64,000 nt of DNA from JBBIGV01 sp037447335 (GTDB lineage: Bacteria; Bacteroidota; Ignavibacteria; Ignavibacteriales; Ignavibacteriaceae), in NCBI GenBank assembly GCA_037447335.1, contig JBBIGV010000001.1, positions 1 to 64,000 on the forward strand, read 5' to 3'. A program made the translations under genes and the position numbers. A model generated the notes under the pieces. The model was not told where the DNA came from, did no database searches, and saw only the letters and a list, made by a program, of their open reading frames with translations. This document shows, in pieces, positions 35,424-44,050 of this stretch. How positions within the stretch are numbered: the stretch's first letter is position 1; the number at the start of each line of letters is the position of its first letter.

Positions 35424-36488
35424 GTGGTTAGTAAATCCGAAAATTCAGGGTCAAAAATCTCCTTCAAAAATATTCTTACACGGAAACAGCTAATAGCAAT
35501 TCTGTTTTTCTTTATCGCAATTCTTAGTGTTCTCTATTATATTTTTTTCACTCCGAATTATTATGAAATGGATGAACCTGTAAAATTCGATATAAAGCGC
35601 GGAGAAACTTTATCGCAGGTGATTAGCCGCTTGTACGATGAGAAGATAATCAATAATAAAACAAATATGAGAATTGCAGCATTTGTTTATGGTGCGGAAA
35701 AGAAAATAAGGGCAGCGCGTTATTCCATTCCGAACGGATTAAGTTACCTTGACCTGCTTGATCTGTTCATGTATGGTGAAGCTGATTATATCCGCCGGGT
35801 AAATTTTCGTGAAGGTTTATCAATTCCATATCTTGCTTCAAGATTAAGGAGAGAAGCTCTGATTGATTCGGCTGCATTTGTTCATCTTGCGAAAGATAGC
35901 GGTTTTGCGGCATCATTTAACATTAATGCGCCGTCGCTTGAGGGTTATCTTTTCCCCGATGTGTATTATATTTATCAGCGTAGTCCTGCAGAGGAAGTGA
36001 TAAATATACTTGTTGAAGGATTTAATAATTTTATGCACGATACTTTAAAGCAGCGCGCATCCGAACTTGGATTAACAGTTCACGAAGTAGTTGTTCTGGC
36101 TTCAATTGTGAAGGGTGAAACGCATAACTTTGAAGAAATGCCGCGTATAGCCGGTGTGTACCTGAACAGACTCAGAATCGGTATGAGGCTTCAGGCTGAT
36201 CCGACTTTACAATACATTTTGCCCGGAGGGTGGAGAAGATTATTATATGAAGACCTTAGAGTGGATTCACCATATAATACTTATCTTTATTCCGGTCTTC
36301 CGCCCGGTGCAATTAACAGCCCGGGAAAAAATTCAATTCTATCAGTCCTTTATCCGGAGCAGCACAATTATTTATTTTTTGTTGCAGATGGCAAAGGCGG
36401 TCATAATTTTTCACGCACGTATGCTGAACATCTCAGGTATGTAAGAGAATACAGACAATGGGTAAATTCACAAAAGAAAAATCAGTAA
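35424..36488 (+). CDS. mltG: MltG, endolytic murein transglycosylase
   Basis: 354 residues with a GTG start behind AAAGG. One transmembrane helix (about 24-45) anchors it. A LysM-like segment (FDIKRGETLSQVISRLYDEKII) precedes the YceG catalytic domain with VHEVVVLASIVKGETHNFEEMPRIAGVYLNRLRIGMRLQADPTLQY and SPYNTYLYSGLPPGAINSPG. The catalytic Glu is in KGET. It cuts nascent glycan strands at the inner membrane and sets their length. It ends 31 bases inside the next gene. Confidence 0.94.
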   Translation: MVSKSENSGSKISFKNILTRKQLIAILFFFIAILSVLYYIFFTPNYYEMDEPVKFDIKRGETLSQVISRLYDEKIINNKTNMRIAAFVYGAEKKIRAARYSIPNGLSYLDLLDLFMYGEADYIRRVNFREGLSIPYLASRLRREALIDSAAFVHLAKDSGFAASFNINAPSLEGYLFPDVYYIYQRSPAEEVINILVEGFNNFMHDTLKQRASELGLTVHEVVVLASIVKGETHNFEEMPRIAGVYLNRLRIGMRLQADPTLQYILPGGWRRLLYEDLRVDSPYNTYLYSGLPPGAINSPGKNSILSVLYPEQHNYLFFVADGKGGHNFSRTYAEHLRYVREYRQWVNSQKKNQ

Positions 36489-38143
36489 GAATCGCTCTGA
36501 TCTTTTTTGCATTTTTACTTGCGCAATGTGCATTGCAATTACCGCCCGGTGGTGGTGAGATTGATACTATTCCACCTGATATAATCGAAGTTTTTCCGGA
36601 AGATGGCACAACAAACTATGGCAGGAATTATTTCGAATTAAGATTTTCAGAATGGGTTGATAAAAGATCGGTTAGAGATGCAATATTTATTTCACCTGCT
36701 GTTGATGGTCTGCTGGAGTTAAACTGGTCCGGAAGATCTGTAAGAATTTACTTCCCGGAAGATTTGCGTAAGGATTTTACTTACGTGGTTACTATCGGTA
36801 CTGATGTTGTTGATCTGAATAACCGCAACAGGATGGCTGAAGCATACACCTTCACTTTTTCTACAGGGGATGAGATTGACAGAAGAGTAATCTCCGGTAA
36901 AGTATATGATCCGAAACCTGACGGCATAATGATGTTTGCGTACAAACTTTTAGCTGATACGGTTAATCCGGCATTGCACAAACCTGATTATATTTCTCAG
37001 ACCGGAAGAGACGGGACATTTAAGCTTTTGGGTTTAGCTGAAGGCGCTTACCGCGTCTTTGCTGTGAAAGATGAATTCAGAGATTTGCTTTTTCAGGCTG
37101 GGCAGGACCTGATAGGTATGCCGTTCAGTGATATTTTTCTTGCAAGGGAAGATACACTTTATGCAAACCTTAATTTCTTTCTTACTGATATTGATACTAC
37201 TCCGCCAAGATTGCTTTCAGCAGTTATGACCGACCGTAATCATATTCTTCTCAACTTCAGCGAAAAAATTGATTCCACCCTGATCAGGTCTGATAATTTC
37301 AGAATAGCAGATTCTACTTCAGGCGAAAATTACGATATTGTTTTTACGTACAAAGGCAATACCAAACCTACCGAGATGGTGCTTGTTACTACCGATTCAT
37401 TCAAGGTTGATAATAAAATATTTTTATTAGCAGATTCGCTGAGAGATATTTCCGGTAACTTGACCATCTATGATTTCGTTCAACTAACTGTTAATGATAA
37501 GGTTGATACATTTGCAGTAAGTTTATACAAAGCTGATCCGGGGTTTGGTACGAATCAAGCGGATTTTCAATTTCAGTCGTTCAAATTTTATTTTGATGAT
37601 GCTTTTAACACGGGAGAAGTCGTGAGTGCGGTTACCTTTAAAGATACTCTTGCACGCAGCATACCTTTCAGCATAAACTTTTTTGATGATGCTTCTTTTG
37701 AAATTATTCCGATTATTAAACTTCAACCTTCAACCGATTATATCATATCGTTCGATATGCTGAAATTTGTTGATGCGGCAGGGAATAAAGCAGATACCGT
37801 CATTCAATATAAATTTAAGACGATAAGCGGAATGGATTTTACAGGTTTATCGGGGATGGTTACAAATATTGATTTCGCAAAAAATCCTGTACTTGTGCTT
37901 GAACCGGTTTCAGGTTCTAAACAGAGATATACAAAAAATATTTCAGGTTCAAAATTCAATTTTGAAAGGATACAACCGGGAAAATATTTTCTGTGGGCTT
38001 ATCTTGATGAAGACAGCAGTAATACCTATACGCATGGATGGCCCTTCCCGTTTAAACCATCAGAAGAATTTAACTTTTATCCCGATACGCTTGAACTTCG
38101 TCCCAGATGGTCAGTAACAGATTTAAAGTTTCAATTCAGGTAA
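36458..38143 (+). CDS. Lipoprotein with bacterial Ig-like (Big_5/SbsA) domain
   Basis: 561 residues. The N-terminal hydrophobic segment ends at Cys25 (FLLAQCALQLPPGGGEIDTIPP). The -1 residue is Gln rather than Gly/Ala/Ser, but the Cys followed by PPGGG...D-T-x-PP is typical of this Bacteroidota lipoprotein group. An SbsA-type Ig domain follows (IIEVFPEDGTTNYGRNYFELRFSEWVD ... FTYVVTIGTDVVDLNNRNRM), then more beta modules. The 31-base overlap with mltG suggests co-expression and an envelope role. Function unknown. Confidence 0.82.
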   Translation: MGKFTKEKSVRIALIFFAFLLAQCALQLPPGGGEIDTIPPDIIEVFPEDGTTNYGRNYFELRFSEWVDKRSVRDAIFISPAVDGLLELNWSGRSVRIYFPEDLRKDFTYVVTIGTDVVDLNNRNRMAEAYTFTFSTGDEIDRRVISGKVYDPKPDGIMMFAYKLLADTVNPALHKPDYISQTGRDGTFKLLGLAEGAYRVFAVKDEFRDLLFQAGQDLIGMPFSDIFLAREDTLYANLNFFLTDIDTTPPRLLSAVMTDRNHILLNFSEKIDSTLIRSDNFRIADSTSGENYDIVFTYKGNTKPTEMVLVTTDSFKVDNKIFLLADSLRDISGNLTIYDFVQLTVNDKVDTFAVSLYKADPGFGTNQADFQFQSFKFYFDDAFNTGEVVSAVTFKDTLARSIPFSINFFDDASFEIIPIIKLQPSTDYIISFDMLKFVDAAGNKADTVIQYKFKTISGMDFTGLSGMVTNIDFAKNPVLVLEPVSGSKQRYTKNISGSKFNFERIQPGKYFLWAYLDEDSSNTYTHGWPFPFKPSEEFNFYPDTLELRPRWSVTDLKFQFR

Positions 38144-38153
38144 ACAACTGCTG

Positions 38154-38723
38154 CTAAAATTTTCTTAAACTTCTTTCAATACCTTCGACTGCAAATTTCG
38201 ACTGGTCTTTTACTTCATTCATCATTGCGGCAGATTTTTTTAACAGTTCACCTGCTATAGTCTGATTTGTAAGAGATGAACAGTTAACCAATATGCCAAG
38301 ATAAGCGCCTCTGACTGCGGATGATAGCAACAACAGCGCTGTTCCGGCATCGGAAATATATTCCTGGTTCCCTTTTTCAGCAACCATTTTTAATATTGGC
38401 AGAGTGTCGCGGCAAACCCGCAGCATTTCTGAAGAAACCATTGAAGCAGTCATTGCTGCCTCACCAGTCATACTTGCGTAAGTTGTATCAAACTCATTTT
38501 CGAGCTCAATAAATCTTTCCCTGTTAACCTCGAGTTTTTCCCTGTAAATATTCATTTCTTCGCGAACACCACTATAAGCCGCATTGCTTAAGGTGAGGCT
38601 GCAGATTTTCATTCCAAGGCTGCATGCGATAACACCGCTTAAAGCAGAAATATTTCCACTCTTTGAAGCAGGAGATGATGAGAGTTCATCAAGGTAGTTT
38701 TTTACAGATTTTTCAATGTTCAT
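38154..38723 (-). CDS. Cyclodeaminase/cyclohydrolase family protein (FTCD C-terminal type)
   Basis: 189 residues, all helical. SSSPASKSGNISALSGVIACSLGMKICSLTL is the family start (folate-binding pocket), and the DAGTALLLLSSAVRGAYLGILVNCSSL helix pair is typical. Members are formimidoyltetrahydrofolate cyclodeaminase or methenyl-THF cyclohydrolase. The gene sits downstream of hutI on the same strand, which favours handling of the formimino group from histidine breakdown. No hutH or hutU is visible. Confidence 0.88.
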   Translation of the reverse strand: MNIEKSVKNYLDELSSSPASKSGNISALSGVIACSLGMKICSLTLSNAAYSGVREEMNIYREKLEVNRERFIELENEFDTTYASMTGEAAMTASMVSSEMLRVCRDTLPILKMVAEKGNQEYISDAGTALLLLSSAVRGAYLGILVNCSSLTNQTIAGELLKKSAAMMNEVKDQSKFAVEGIERSLRKF

Positions 38724-38805
38724 TTGAAGTTTGAATTTTATTTAATGATTTGAGTAATTCAGAATAATTATTTCGTTGATGGTAAAATGTCATAGCCAAT
38801 TAATC

Positions 38806-40050
38806 TTATAAAGCGTTATAAATTATTTTTCCATGCTTGATTGTCATTACGTTCAGATTCTTCCCAACATTATAAACTATATCAGCATAATCCGGGGTAT
38901 TAAACACTGCAAAGTCTGCAAGCTTTCCGATTTCAATACTGCCGGTAGTTTTATTTTCGTTCAGAGCTTTTGCAGCATTTATCGTCACAGCAGAGATAGT
39001 TTCTTCAATAGTCATTTTCATGTTTAATGCAGCCATGCTCATAATCAGGTTAAGATTTGCGATATGAGATGAACCGGGATTATAGTCTGTTGCAAGTGCA
39101 ACTATTGCATTATTATCAATCAGCTTTCTTGCAGGGGCATACTGATAGCCGAGGAAGAATGAAACTCCGGGCAGCAGCACGTTAGTGGTTTCCGTTTTGC
39201 TCACTTTTGGAATATCTTCTTTTTTTATCACTTCGAGATGATCTATGCTTACAGCATTATGTTTGAGAGCAACATCAATTCCTCCAACATTATTGAATTG
39301 TTCGGTGTGCAGTTTGATTTTAAGCCCGTGTTCAGCAGCAGCAGAAAATATTATGTCAATCTCGTCTGAAGAGAACGCTGTTGATTCACAAAAGCCATCA
39401 CAAAATTCTGCCAGCGAATTTTTTGAAATAAACGGAATCATTTCATTGCATACAGAGGATATGTAAGAAGAATGATCATCTTTATACTCTGAAGGAAAAG
39501 TATGTGCGCCAAGAAAAGTAGGAATAATTTTGATCGGTGAATTTTTCCGGAAATAATTAATCGCATTAAGAAGTTTGATTTCATTCTCAAAGTTTAATCC
39601 GTAACCACTCTTTATTTCGAGAGTTGTTACTCCCTGCGCGATAAAGTAATTTATCTTTGGCTCCATCAGTTTAATGAGGTCGGCTTCTGAAGTTGCTCTT
39701 ACTGCCTTGACAGTTGTATTTATGCCGCCGCCGGCTTTAGCTATCTCCTCGTAGTGAACGCCGCTTAATTTCATCCGAAATTCATCTGCACGGCTTCCTG
39801 CAAATGCTGTATGAGTGTGACAATCTATCAATCCGGGCAGAATAGTTTTATCCCGCATATCTATCTGTTTATGTTCAGTGTTTGGATTGTAGGATGAGGC
39901 GGGAATAATATCTTTTATAATTGAATCTTCAATTATTATTGAATGATCGTAAACGCAATAGAGATTATTCAGTTCAGAGCCCCGTTTAAAGTTTATTCCT
40001 TTCGTATCAACCGTAACTATCTGAACTGAATTAATTAGTGCTGTTATCAT
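38806..40050 (-). CDS. hutI: HutI, imidazolonepropionase
   Basis: 414 residues of the amidohydrolase superfamily. Metal site DCHTHTAFAGSRADEFRMKLSG (HxH), KAGGGINTTVKAVRATSEADL, LKIHTEQFNN-type segment (LKIKLHTEQFNN), then SIDHLEVI and ATDYNPGSSH. It opens the imidazolone ring to formiminoglutamate, the third histidine degradation step. The ATG shares one base with the stop of the upstream SPOR gene (TAATG). A cyclodeaminase gene follows. Confidence 0.95.
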   Translation of the reverse strand: MITALINSVQIVTVDTKGINFKRGSELNNLYCVYDHSIIIEDSIIKDIIPASSYNPNTEHKQIDMRDKTILPGLIDCHTHTAFAGSRADEFRMKLSGVHYEEIAKAGGGINTTVKAVRATSEADLIKLMEPKINYFIAQGVTTLEIKSGYGLNFENEIKLLNAINYFRKNSPIKIIPTFLGAHTFPSEYKDDHSSYISSVCNEMIPFISKNSLAEFCDGFCESTAFSSDEIDIIFSAAAEHGLKIKLHTEQFNNVGGIDVALKHNAVSIDHLEVIKKEDIPKVSKTETTNVLLPGVSFFLGYQYAPARKLIDNNAIVALATDYNPGSSHIANLNLIMSMAALNMKMTIEETISAVTINAAKALNENKTTGSIEIGKLADFAVFNTPDYADIVYNVGKNLNVMTIKHGKIIYNAL

Positions 40051-40604
40051 TATTCATATACGTTTACTTGTTCACTCACAACTCTTGATTCATTGAATCC
40101 AAGCTGAATTAATTTAAAGCTCAGGTCGTTAGCATCGCGTATATTTATAAAGTCTCCAACTTTAACCTTATAAAATGGCGGGTCGAAAACTATGTACACG
40201 TTATTTTGGTTGGCTTTAAAATAGATTTCAGAACGGATTGAATTAGCCTCCTCAAGGTCGTCGGTTGAAATGACCTGCACACGGTAACCGCTTACCGTTC
40301 CGGTAATGTTGCGATTAGTTTCCTGACGTGTTTGATCTTCCGCGTAATCGAACCATACATCTCTGACCTCACGCTTTTCGGTAGGTTTTTTATCCTCAAT
40401 AACAGCAGTTGTAACATATGGACTCATATCAAAGTCCTCGACGAATTCTTTAGTTGTTACCGGCTGCTTTTCGTCTTTCTGTTCTTTACGAGTATCATCT
40501 CTGGTATCTTTTCGGGGAAATCTGCTGCCGGTTGAGGTACCGCAGGACAATAAAAACACAGAAATCAGTAAGAAAGTTATTACTTTTAACAGTTTTGTGC
40601 TCAT
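40050..40604 (-). CDS. SPOR-domain lipoprotein
   Basis: 184 residues. The lipoprotein signal ends LLISVFLLSCGTS, with a clear lipobox (LLSC). A charged low-complexity linker (RKDTRDDTRKEQKDEKQ) precedes a C-terminal SPOR domain (about 105-180: GYRVQVISTDDLEEANSIRSEIYFKANQNNVYIVFDPPFYKVKVGDF). SPOR domains bind glycan strands stripped of stem peptides, usually at division sites. Expressed from a good Bacteroidota-type promoter and coupled to hutI, which looks accidental in function. Confidence 0.9.
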   Translation of the reverse strand: MSTKLLKVITFLLISVFLLSCGTSTGSRFPRKDTRDDTRKEQKDEKQPVTTKEFVEDFDMSPYVTTAVIEDKKPTEKREVRDVWFDYAEDQTRQETNRNITGTVSGYRVQVISTDDLEEANSIRSEIYFKANQNNVYIVFDPPFYKVKVGDFINIRDANDLSFKLIQLGFNESRVVSEQVNVYE

Positions 40605-40632
40605 TTCTCTTTAAAATCTTTATTATTTATTT

Positions 40633-40663
40633 CAAATATAAGACTAATAATTCTATGCTGAAA
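40633..40663 (-). promoter_or_regulatory. Promoter of the SPOR lipoprotein-hutI operon
   Basis: On the minus strand: TTTC (40663-40660), a 19-base spacer, then TATATTTG (40640-40633). One mismatch to TTTG-N19/20-TAnnTTTG. The ATG follows about 28 bases downstream. Confidence 0.7.
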
Positions 40664-40743
40664 GAAAAAGGCATTATTCGGAGTAGTTTCTAATATTTGT
40701 TGAGATTGGGTAATAGTGATTCAGAAATCTCATGTATGCAATT

Positions 40744-40775
40744 TTTGAGAAATAGCTTTTGTTTTAGTAAATTTG
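40744..40775 (+). promoter_or_regulatory. Promoter of the glgA operon
   Basis: TTTG (40744-40747), a 20-base spacer and TAAATTTG (40768-40775): a full match to the Bacteroidota vegetative promoter consensus, 26 bases upstream of the glgA ATG. Confidence 0.8.
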
Positions 40776-40801
40776 CACTCTGAAAATAGGATTGTTTTAT
40801 C

Positions 40802-42295
40802 ATGGCTGCAAAAAAATTCAAAATTCTCTTTGTCACTTCTGAAGTTGTTCCATTTGTAAAAACAGGCGGATTAGCAGACGTTTCAGCAGCACTTCCACAA
40901 ATGTTATCTGAATTAGGGCATGAAGTTAGAATTGTTGTGCCCAGGTATGGTGCGGTTGATGACAGAAAATTTAAAATTCATGAAGTAGTTCGACTCAAAG
41001 ACCTGCAAATAAGAATAGGTGATAAAGAAGTTATTTTTTCTTTGAAATCCTGTTTCCTGCCGGGTCAGAAGGTGCGTGTTCAGATTTATTTTCTGGATAA
41101 CCATGAGTATTTTGGCAGCCGCAACAGTCTATACGTCGATCCTATGACCGGTGAAGATTATCCCGATAATGATGAAAGATTTATTCTTTTAGGAAGATCG
41201 GTATTTGAATTAATATCAAAACTCGGATGGATACCGGATATTATTCATTGCAATGACTGGCAGTGTGGGCTTATACCTGCCTACCTGAAAACTGTTTATG
41301 CAAAAGAAGAAAATTTTTCGCAGTTCAAAACGCTTTTAACAATTCATAACCTTGCTTACCAGGGTGAATTTCCCAAATCAGCCTTTGCCAAGACAGGCTT
41401 ACCTGAATCCCTGCTGAAAGACAAATCATTTGAGCATAACGGGAAATTCAACTTTATGAAACTCGGGCTGCAGTATGCTGATGTTATAAACACTGTAAGC
41501 AAAACTTACGCACAGGAAATTCGTACGATTGAAAATTTAAGCGGAGGGTTGAAAAGTATTTTAGCTAAACGAAAAAACGATCTGTATGGAATTGTTAATG
41601 GTATTGATACCAATGTCTGGAATCCTGAAAAAGATAAGCTGATAAAGAAACGGTACAGTCAGAAAAATTTAGAAGACAAAGCAGAGAACAAAAAAATGCT
41701 CGCAGAAAAATTTGGCTTCGAATATAATCCTGATGTGCCTATTATTGGTGTAATTTCACGATTGTTCGATTCTAAAGGTATTGACCTGATTAAAACAACC
41801 TTTCCAAAGCTGATGAAGATGAATCTCCAGTTAGTACTATTGGGAACCGGTGATAAAAAATATCATACTTTCTTTGAAAATATGAGCCGCAAGTTTCCCG
41901 ATAAGTTTGCTTGCTACCTCGGATTCAATGATGAATTAGCCCATTTAATTGAAGGCGGTGCAGACATATTCCTTATGCCGTCAAAGTTTGAACCTTGCGG
42001 GTTGAATCAAATGTACAGTTTGGTTTATGGTACGGTTCCGCTTGTTCGCGAAACGGGAGGCTTGGCTGATACTGTAACTAAGTTTAATGAAAAGACCGAA
42101 GAAGGCAGCGGTTTTGTATTTAAGAACTATGATGCAAAATCACTTCTGCAGGAATTGGAAAGGGCATTAAAAATCTTTAAGGATCAGAAAACCTGGGCTA
42201 AAATTCAGAAGAATGGAATGAAATCCGATTTTAGCTGGAATTCTTCTGCGAAGAAATACATAGACTTGTATAAAACTATTCTTAACAGCAATTAA
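40802..42295 (+). CDS. glgA: GlgA, glycogen (starch) synthase
   Basis: 497 residues, GT5 family. ADP-glucose-binding KTGGLADVSAALP (KxGGL at about 21), HCNDWQCGLIPAYL, the acceptor-side TIHNLAYQGEF and the C-terminal donor site MPSKFEPCGLNQMYSLVYGTVPLVRETGGLADTV are all intact. It elongates alpha-1,4-glucan from ADP- or UDP-glucose. No other glycogen genes are nearby. It starts its own operon and shares a base with gmhB (TAATG). Confidence 0.96.
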   Translation: MAAKKFKILFVTSEVVPFVKTGGLADVSAALPQMLSELGHEVRIVVPRYGAVDDRKFKIHEVVRLKDLQIRIGDKEVIFSLKSCFLPGQKVRVQIYFLDNHEYFGSRNSLYVDPMTGEDYPDNDERFILLGRSVFELISKLGWIPDIIHCNDWQCGLIPAYLKTVYAKEENFSQFKTLLTIHNLAYQGEFPKSAFAKTGLPESLLKDKSFEHNGKFNFMKLGLQYADVINTVSKTYAQEIRTIENLSGGLKSILAKRKNDLYGIVNGIDTNVWNPEKDKLIKKRYSQKNLEDKAENKKMLAEKFGFEYNPDVPIIGVISRLFDSKGIDLIKTTFPKLMKMNLQLVLLGTGDKKYHTFFENMSRKFPDKFACYLGFNDELAHLIEGGADIFLMPSKFEPCGLNQMYSLVYGTVPLVRETGGLADTVTKFNEKTEEGSGFVFKNYDAKSLLQELERALKIFKDQKTWAKIQKNGMKSDFSWNSSAKKYIDLYKTILNSN

Positions 42296-42873
42296 TGTTT
42301 GAAGCAGCAGTATTTCTTGACAGGGATGGTACGATCAACGAAGACCCCGGTTATTTAAAAAATCCTGAAGAAGTAAAACTTTTACCCGGAACAGGTGAAG
42401 CGCTGCACGAATTAAAGAACAATTTGTCATTCAAACTTATTGTAATTTCAAATCAATCAGGTATTGCACGCGGGCTGCTTACGAAAGATGATGTTGATGC
42501 CGTTAATGCCCGGATAAATGAATTTTTAAAGGCATACAACGTATCAATAGATGCATTCTATTTTTGTCCGGCTCATCCGGATTATAACTCTGTTGAAGAG
42601 TGTTCCTGCAGAAAACCTTCACCGGAGCTTGTTCTCAAAGCTGCAAAGGATTTCAGCCTGGAACTAAGCAAATCCTATTTTATTGGTGACAGCGTATCAG
42701 ATATTGAGTGTGGTATGAATGCAGGTGTGAAAACCATTCTTGTTAAAACCGGTTATGGAATGGACAGCCTTTCTATATTGCAAAAGCAGAATAAATTTCC
42801 CAGTTTTGTTGCACATAATATTATGGATGCATATAATTTTATTAAAAAAGACATTAGCGGAGAAATCAAGTGA
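42295..42873 (+). CDS. gmhB: GmhB-type HAD phosphatase (heptose 1,7-bisphosphatase)
   Basis: 192 residues. HAD motif I is FLDRDGTINEDPGYL (nucleophile Asp), motif II VISNQSGIARG, motif III K-P-P/S, and motif IV GDSVSDIECGMNAG. The zinc-binding loop CPAHPDYNSVEECSC separates GmhB from histidinol phosphatases, which have a similar site, so the assignment is good but not absolute. It removes the 7-phosphate in ADP-heptose synthesis for LPS core, in line with the two GT9 heptosyltransferase-like genes at 6.8-9.1 kb. Confidence 0.88.
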   Translation: MFEAAVFLDRDGTINEDPGYLKNPEEVKLLPGTGEALHELKNNLSFKLIVISNQSGIARGLLTKDDVDAVNARINEFLKAYNVSIDAFYFCPAHPDYNSVEECSCRKPSPELVLKAAKDFSLELSKSYFIGDSVSDIECGMNAGVKTILVKTGYGMDSLSILQKQNKFPSFVAHNIMDAYNFIKKDISGEIK

Positions 42874-44048
42874 ATATTCGAGGCCTTCTGTTACTTTTTG
42901 TTCTGAGTTTTTCTTTAACCTTTTTTTCCTGTACTGACGACCCTTCTTCGATAGGGTTAGCCTTATTAACTGATGACAAGGTTGAAATAAAAGTTATTGA
43001 TTCATATCAGGATTCTATTCCTCAGTATTCCTCCTTTTTCAAGTCAAGGTTAAACCTTGGCGCAGATGAATCACTGCTTCTGGGTAAAATAAGAAATCTT
43101 GAAGCATCAACTCTGATCCGGTTTGCTTTTAATTTTGGAGATTCAGTTCGACAGGATCTGCTTCAAAATAATATTGAAGTTTTAGAGGCAACCGTAGAGC
43201 TTGTCAGGAATTACAAGATAGGTGATGATGCAGTTCCTTTTGAATTTAGTGTACATAAAGTACATAGTGACTGGACTTCTGCAGGTTTTGATGAAGATAG
43301 TCTTCAACTTCTCACATACGAAGCAAGTGATATTTCACAAGAAGTTGAGCTTACGGATTCTCTATTAACATTTAAAATCACAAATGAACTTGTTTTAACC
43401 TGGCTAAAAGCACAAGCAGAAGAAAATCCAGCAGCCAACAAAGGACTCTTTCTCAAACCGGAATCAACCCTCGAAAAAGCTCTCGGATTCAATGCACTAA
43501 ATTTATCGTTGGTTAACTTACCAAATCTGACAGTAGTTGTATCCAAGCCGGGATTTTATGTTGATACCGTTAAGTTTTTTGTTATAGAAGATATAAGTGT
43601 TGTAACCGGGGACATCCCTGTTACTGTTCCTGAAAATATTGTTATTCAGGGTGGATTGGCTACACATTCAAAACTAGTTTTCGATTTAACTTCTATTCCT
43701 GAAGATGCAGTAGTTATTTCAGCTGAACTAAGCCTTGCCCGCGATACATTGGAAACCCTGACAGGAGATGGTGTTGTACAAAGATTATCAGCATTCTTCA
43801 TTACGGATCGCACTGAGCTAAAAGTTGATGAAAGAAGGCGAATCGATCTAACCCTCTCTGATAATACGTTCAGGGCAAATTTTACTGCTTATGTTCAGGA
43901 GTGGCAGCGCTTCAAGCAAAATAAAGGAGTTGTGCTGAGAGTGACTAATGAACGGTCTGTACTCGATACATATGTTATCAAAGGTAGTTCTGCCTCAGAC
44001 CCCCTTCTAAGACCAAGATTGAAAATAACTTATAGCGGAAAGAATTAA
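42870..44048 (+). CDS. Lipoprotein with beta-rich repeats (DUF4270-like)
   Basis: 392 residues, GTG start overlapping the gmhB stop (GTGA). The lipobox is LTFFSCTDDPSSIG, so it is likely an outer-membrane lipoprotein. The body has two beta-sandwich style halves (about 60-215 and 235-390), each built of V-x-L-x-R strands (ATVELVRNYKIGDD; LSLARDTLETLTGD) and a domain close (LRPRLKITYS). The early part resembles DUF4270 proteins of Bacteroidota in layout, but I am not certain. It lies directly upstream of an outer-membrane barrel gene (2 bases apart), so the pair may act together. Confidence 0.72.
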   Translation: MNIRGLLLLFVLSFSLTFFSCTDDPSSIGLALLTDDKVEIKVIDSYQDSIPQYSSFFKSRLNLGADESLLLGKIRNLEASTLIRFAFNFGDSVRQDLLQNNIEVLEATVELVRNYKIGDDAVPFEFSVHKVHSDWTSAGFDEDSLQLLTYEASDISQEVELTDSLLTFKITNELVLTWLKAQAEENPAANKGLFLKPESTLEKALGFNALNLSLVNLPNLTVVVSKPGFYVDTVKFFVIEDISVVTGDIPVTVPENIVIQGGLATHSKLVFDLTSIPEDAVVISAELSLARDTLETLTGDGVVQRLSAFFITDRTELKVDERRRIDLTLSDNTFRANFTAYVQEWQRFKQNKGVVLRVTNERSVLDTYVIKGSSASDPLLRPRLKITYSGKN

Positions 44049-44050
44049 AT

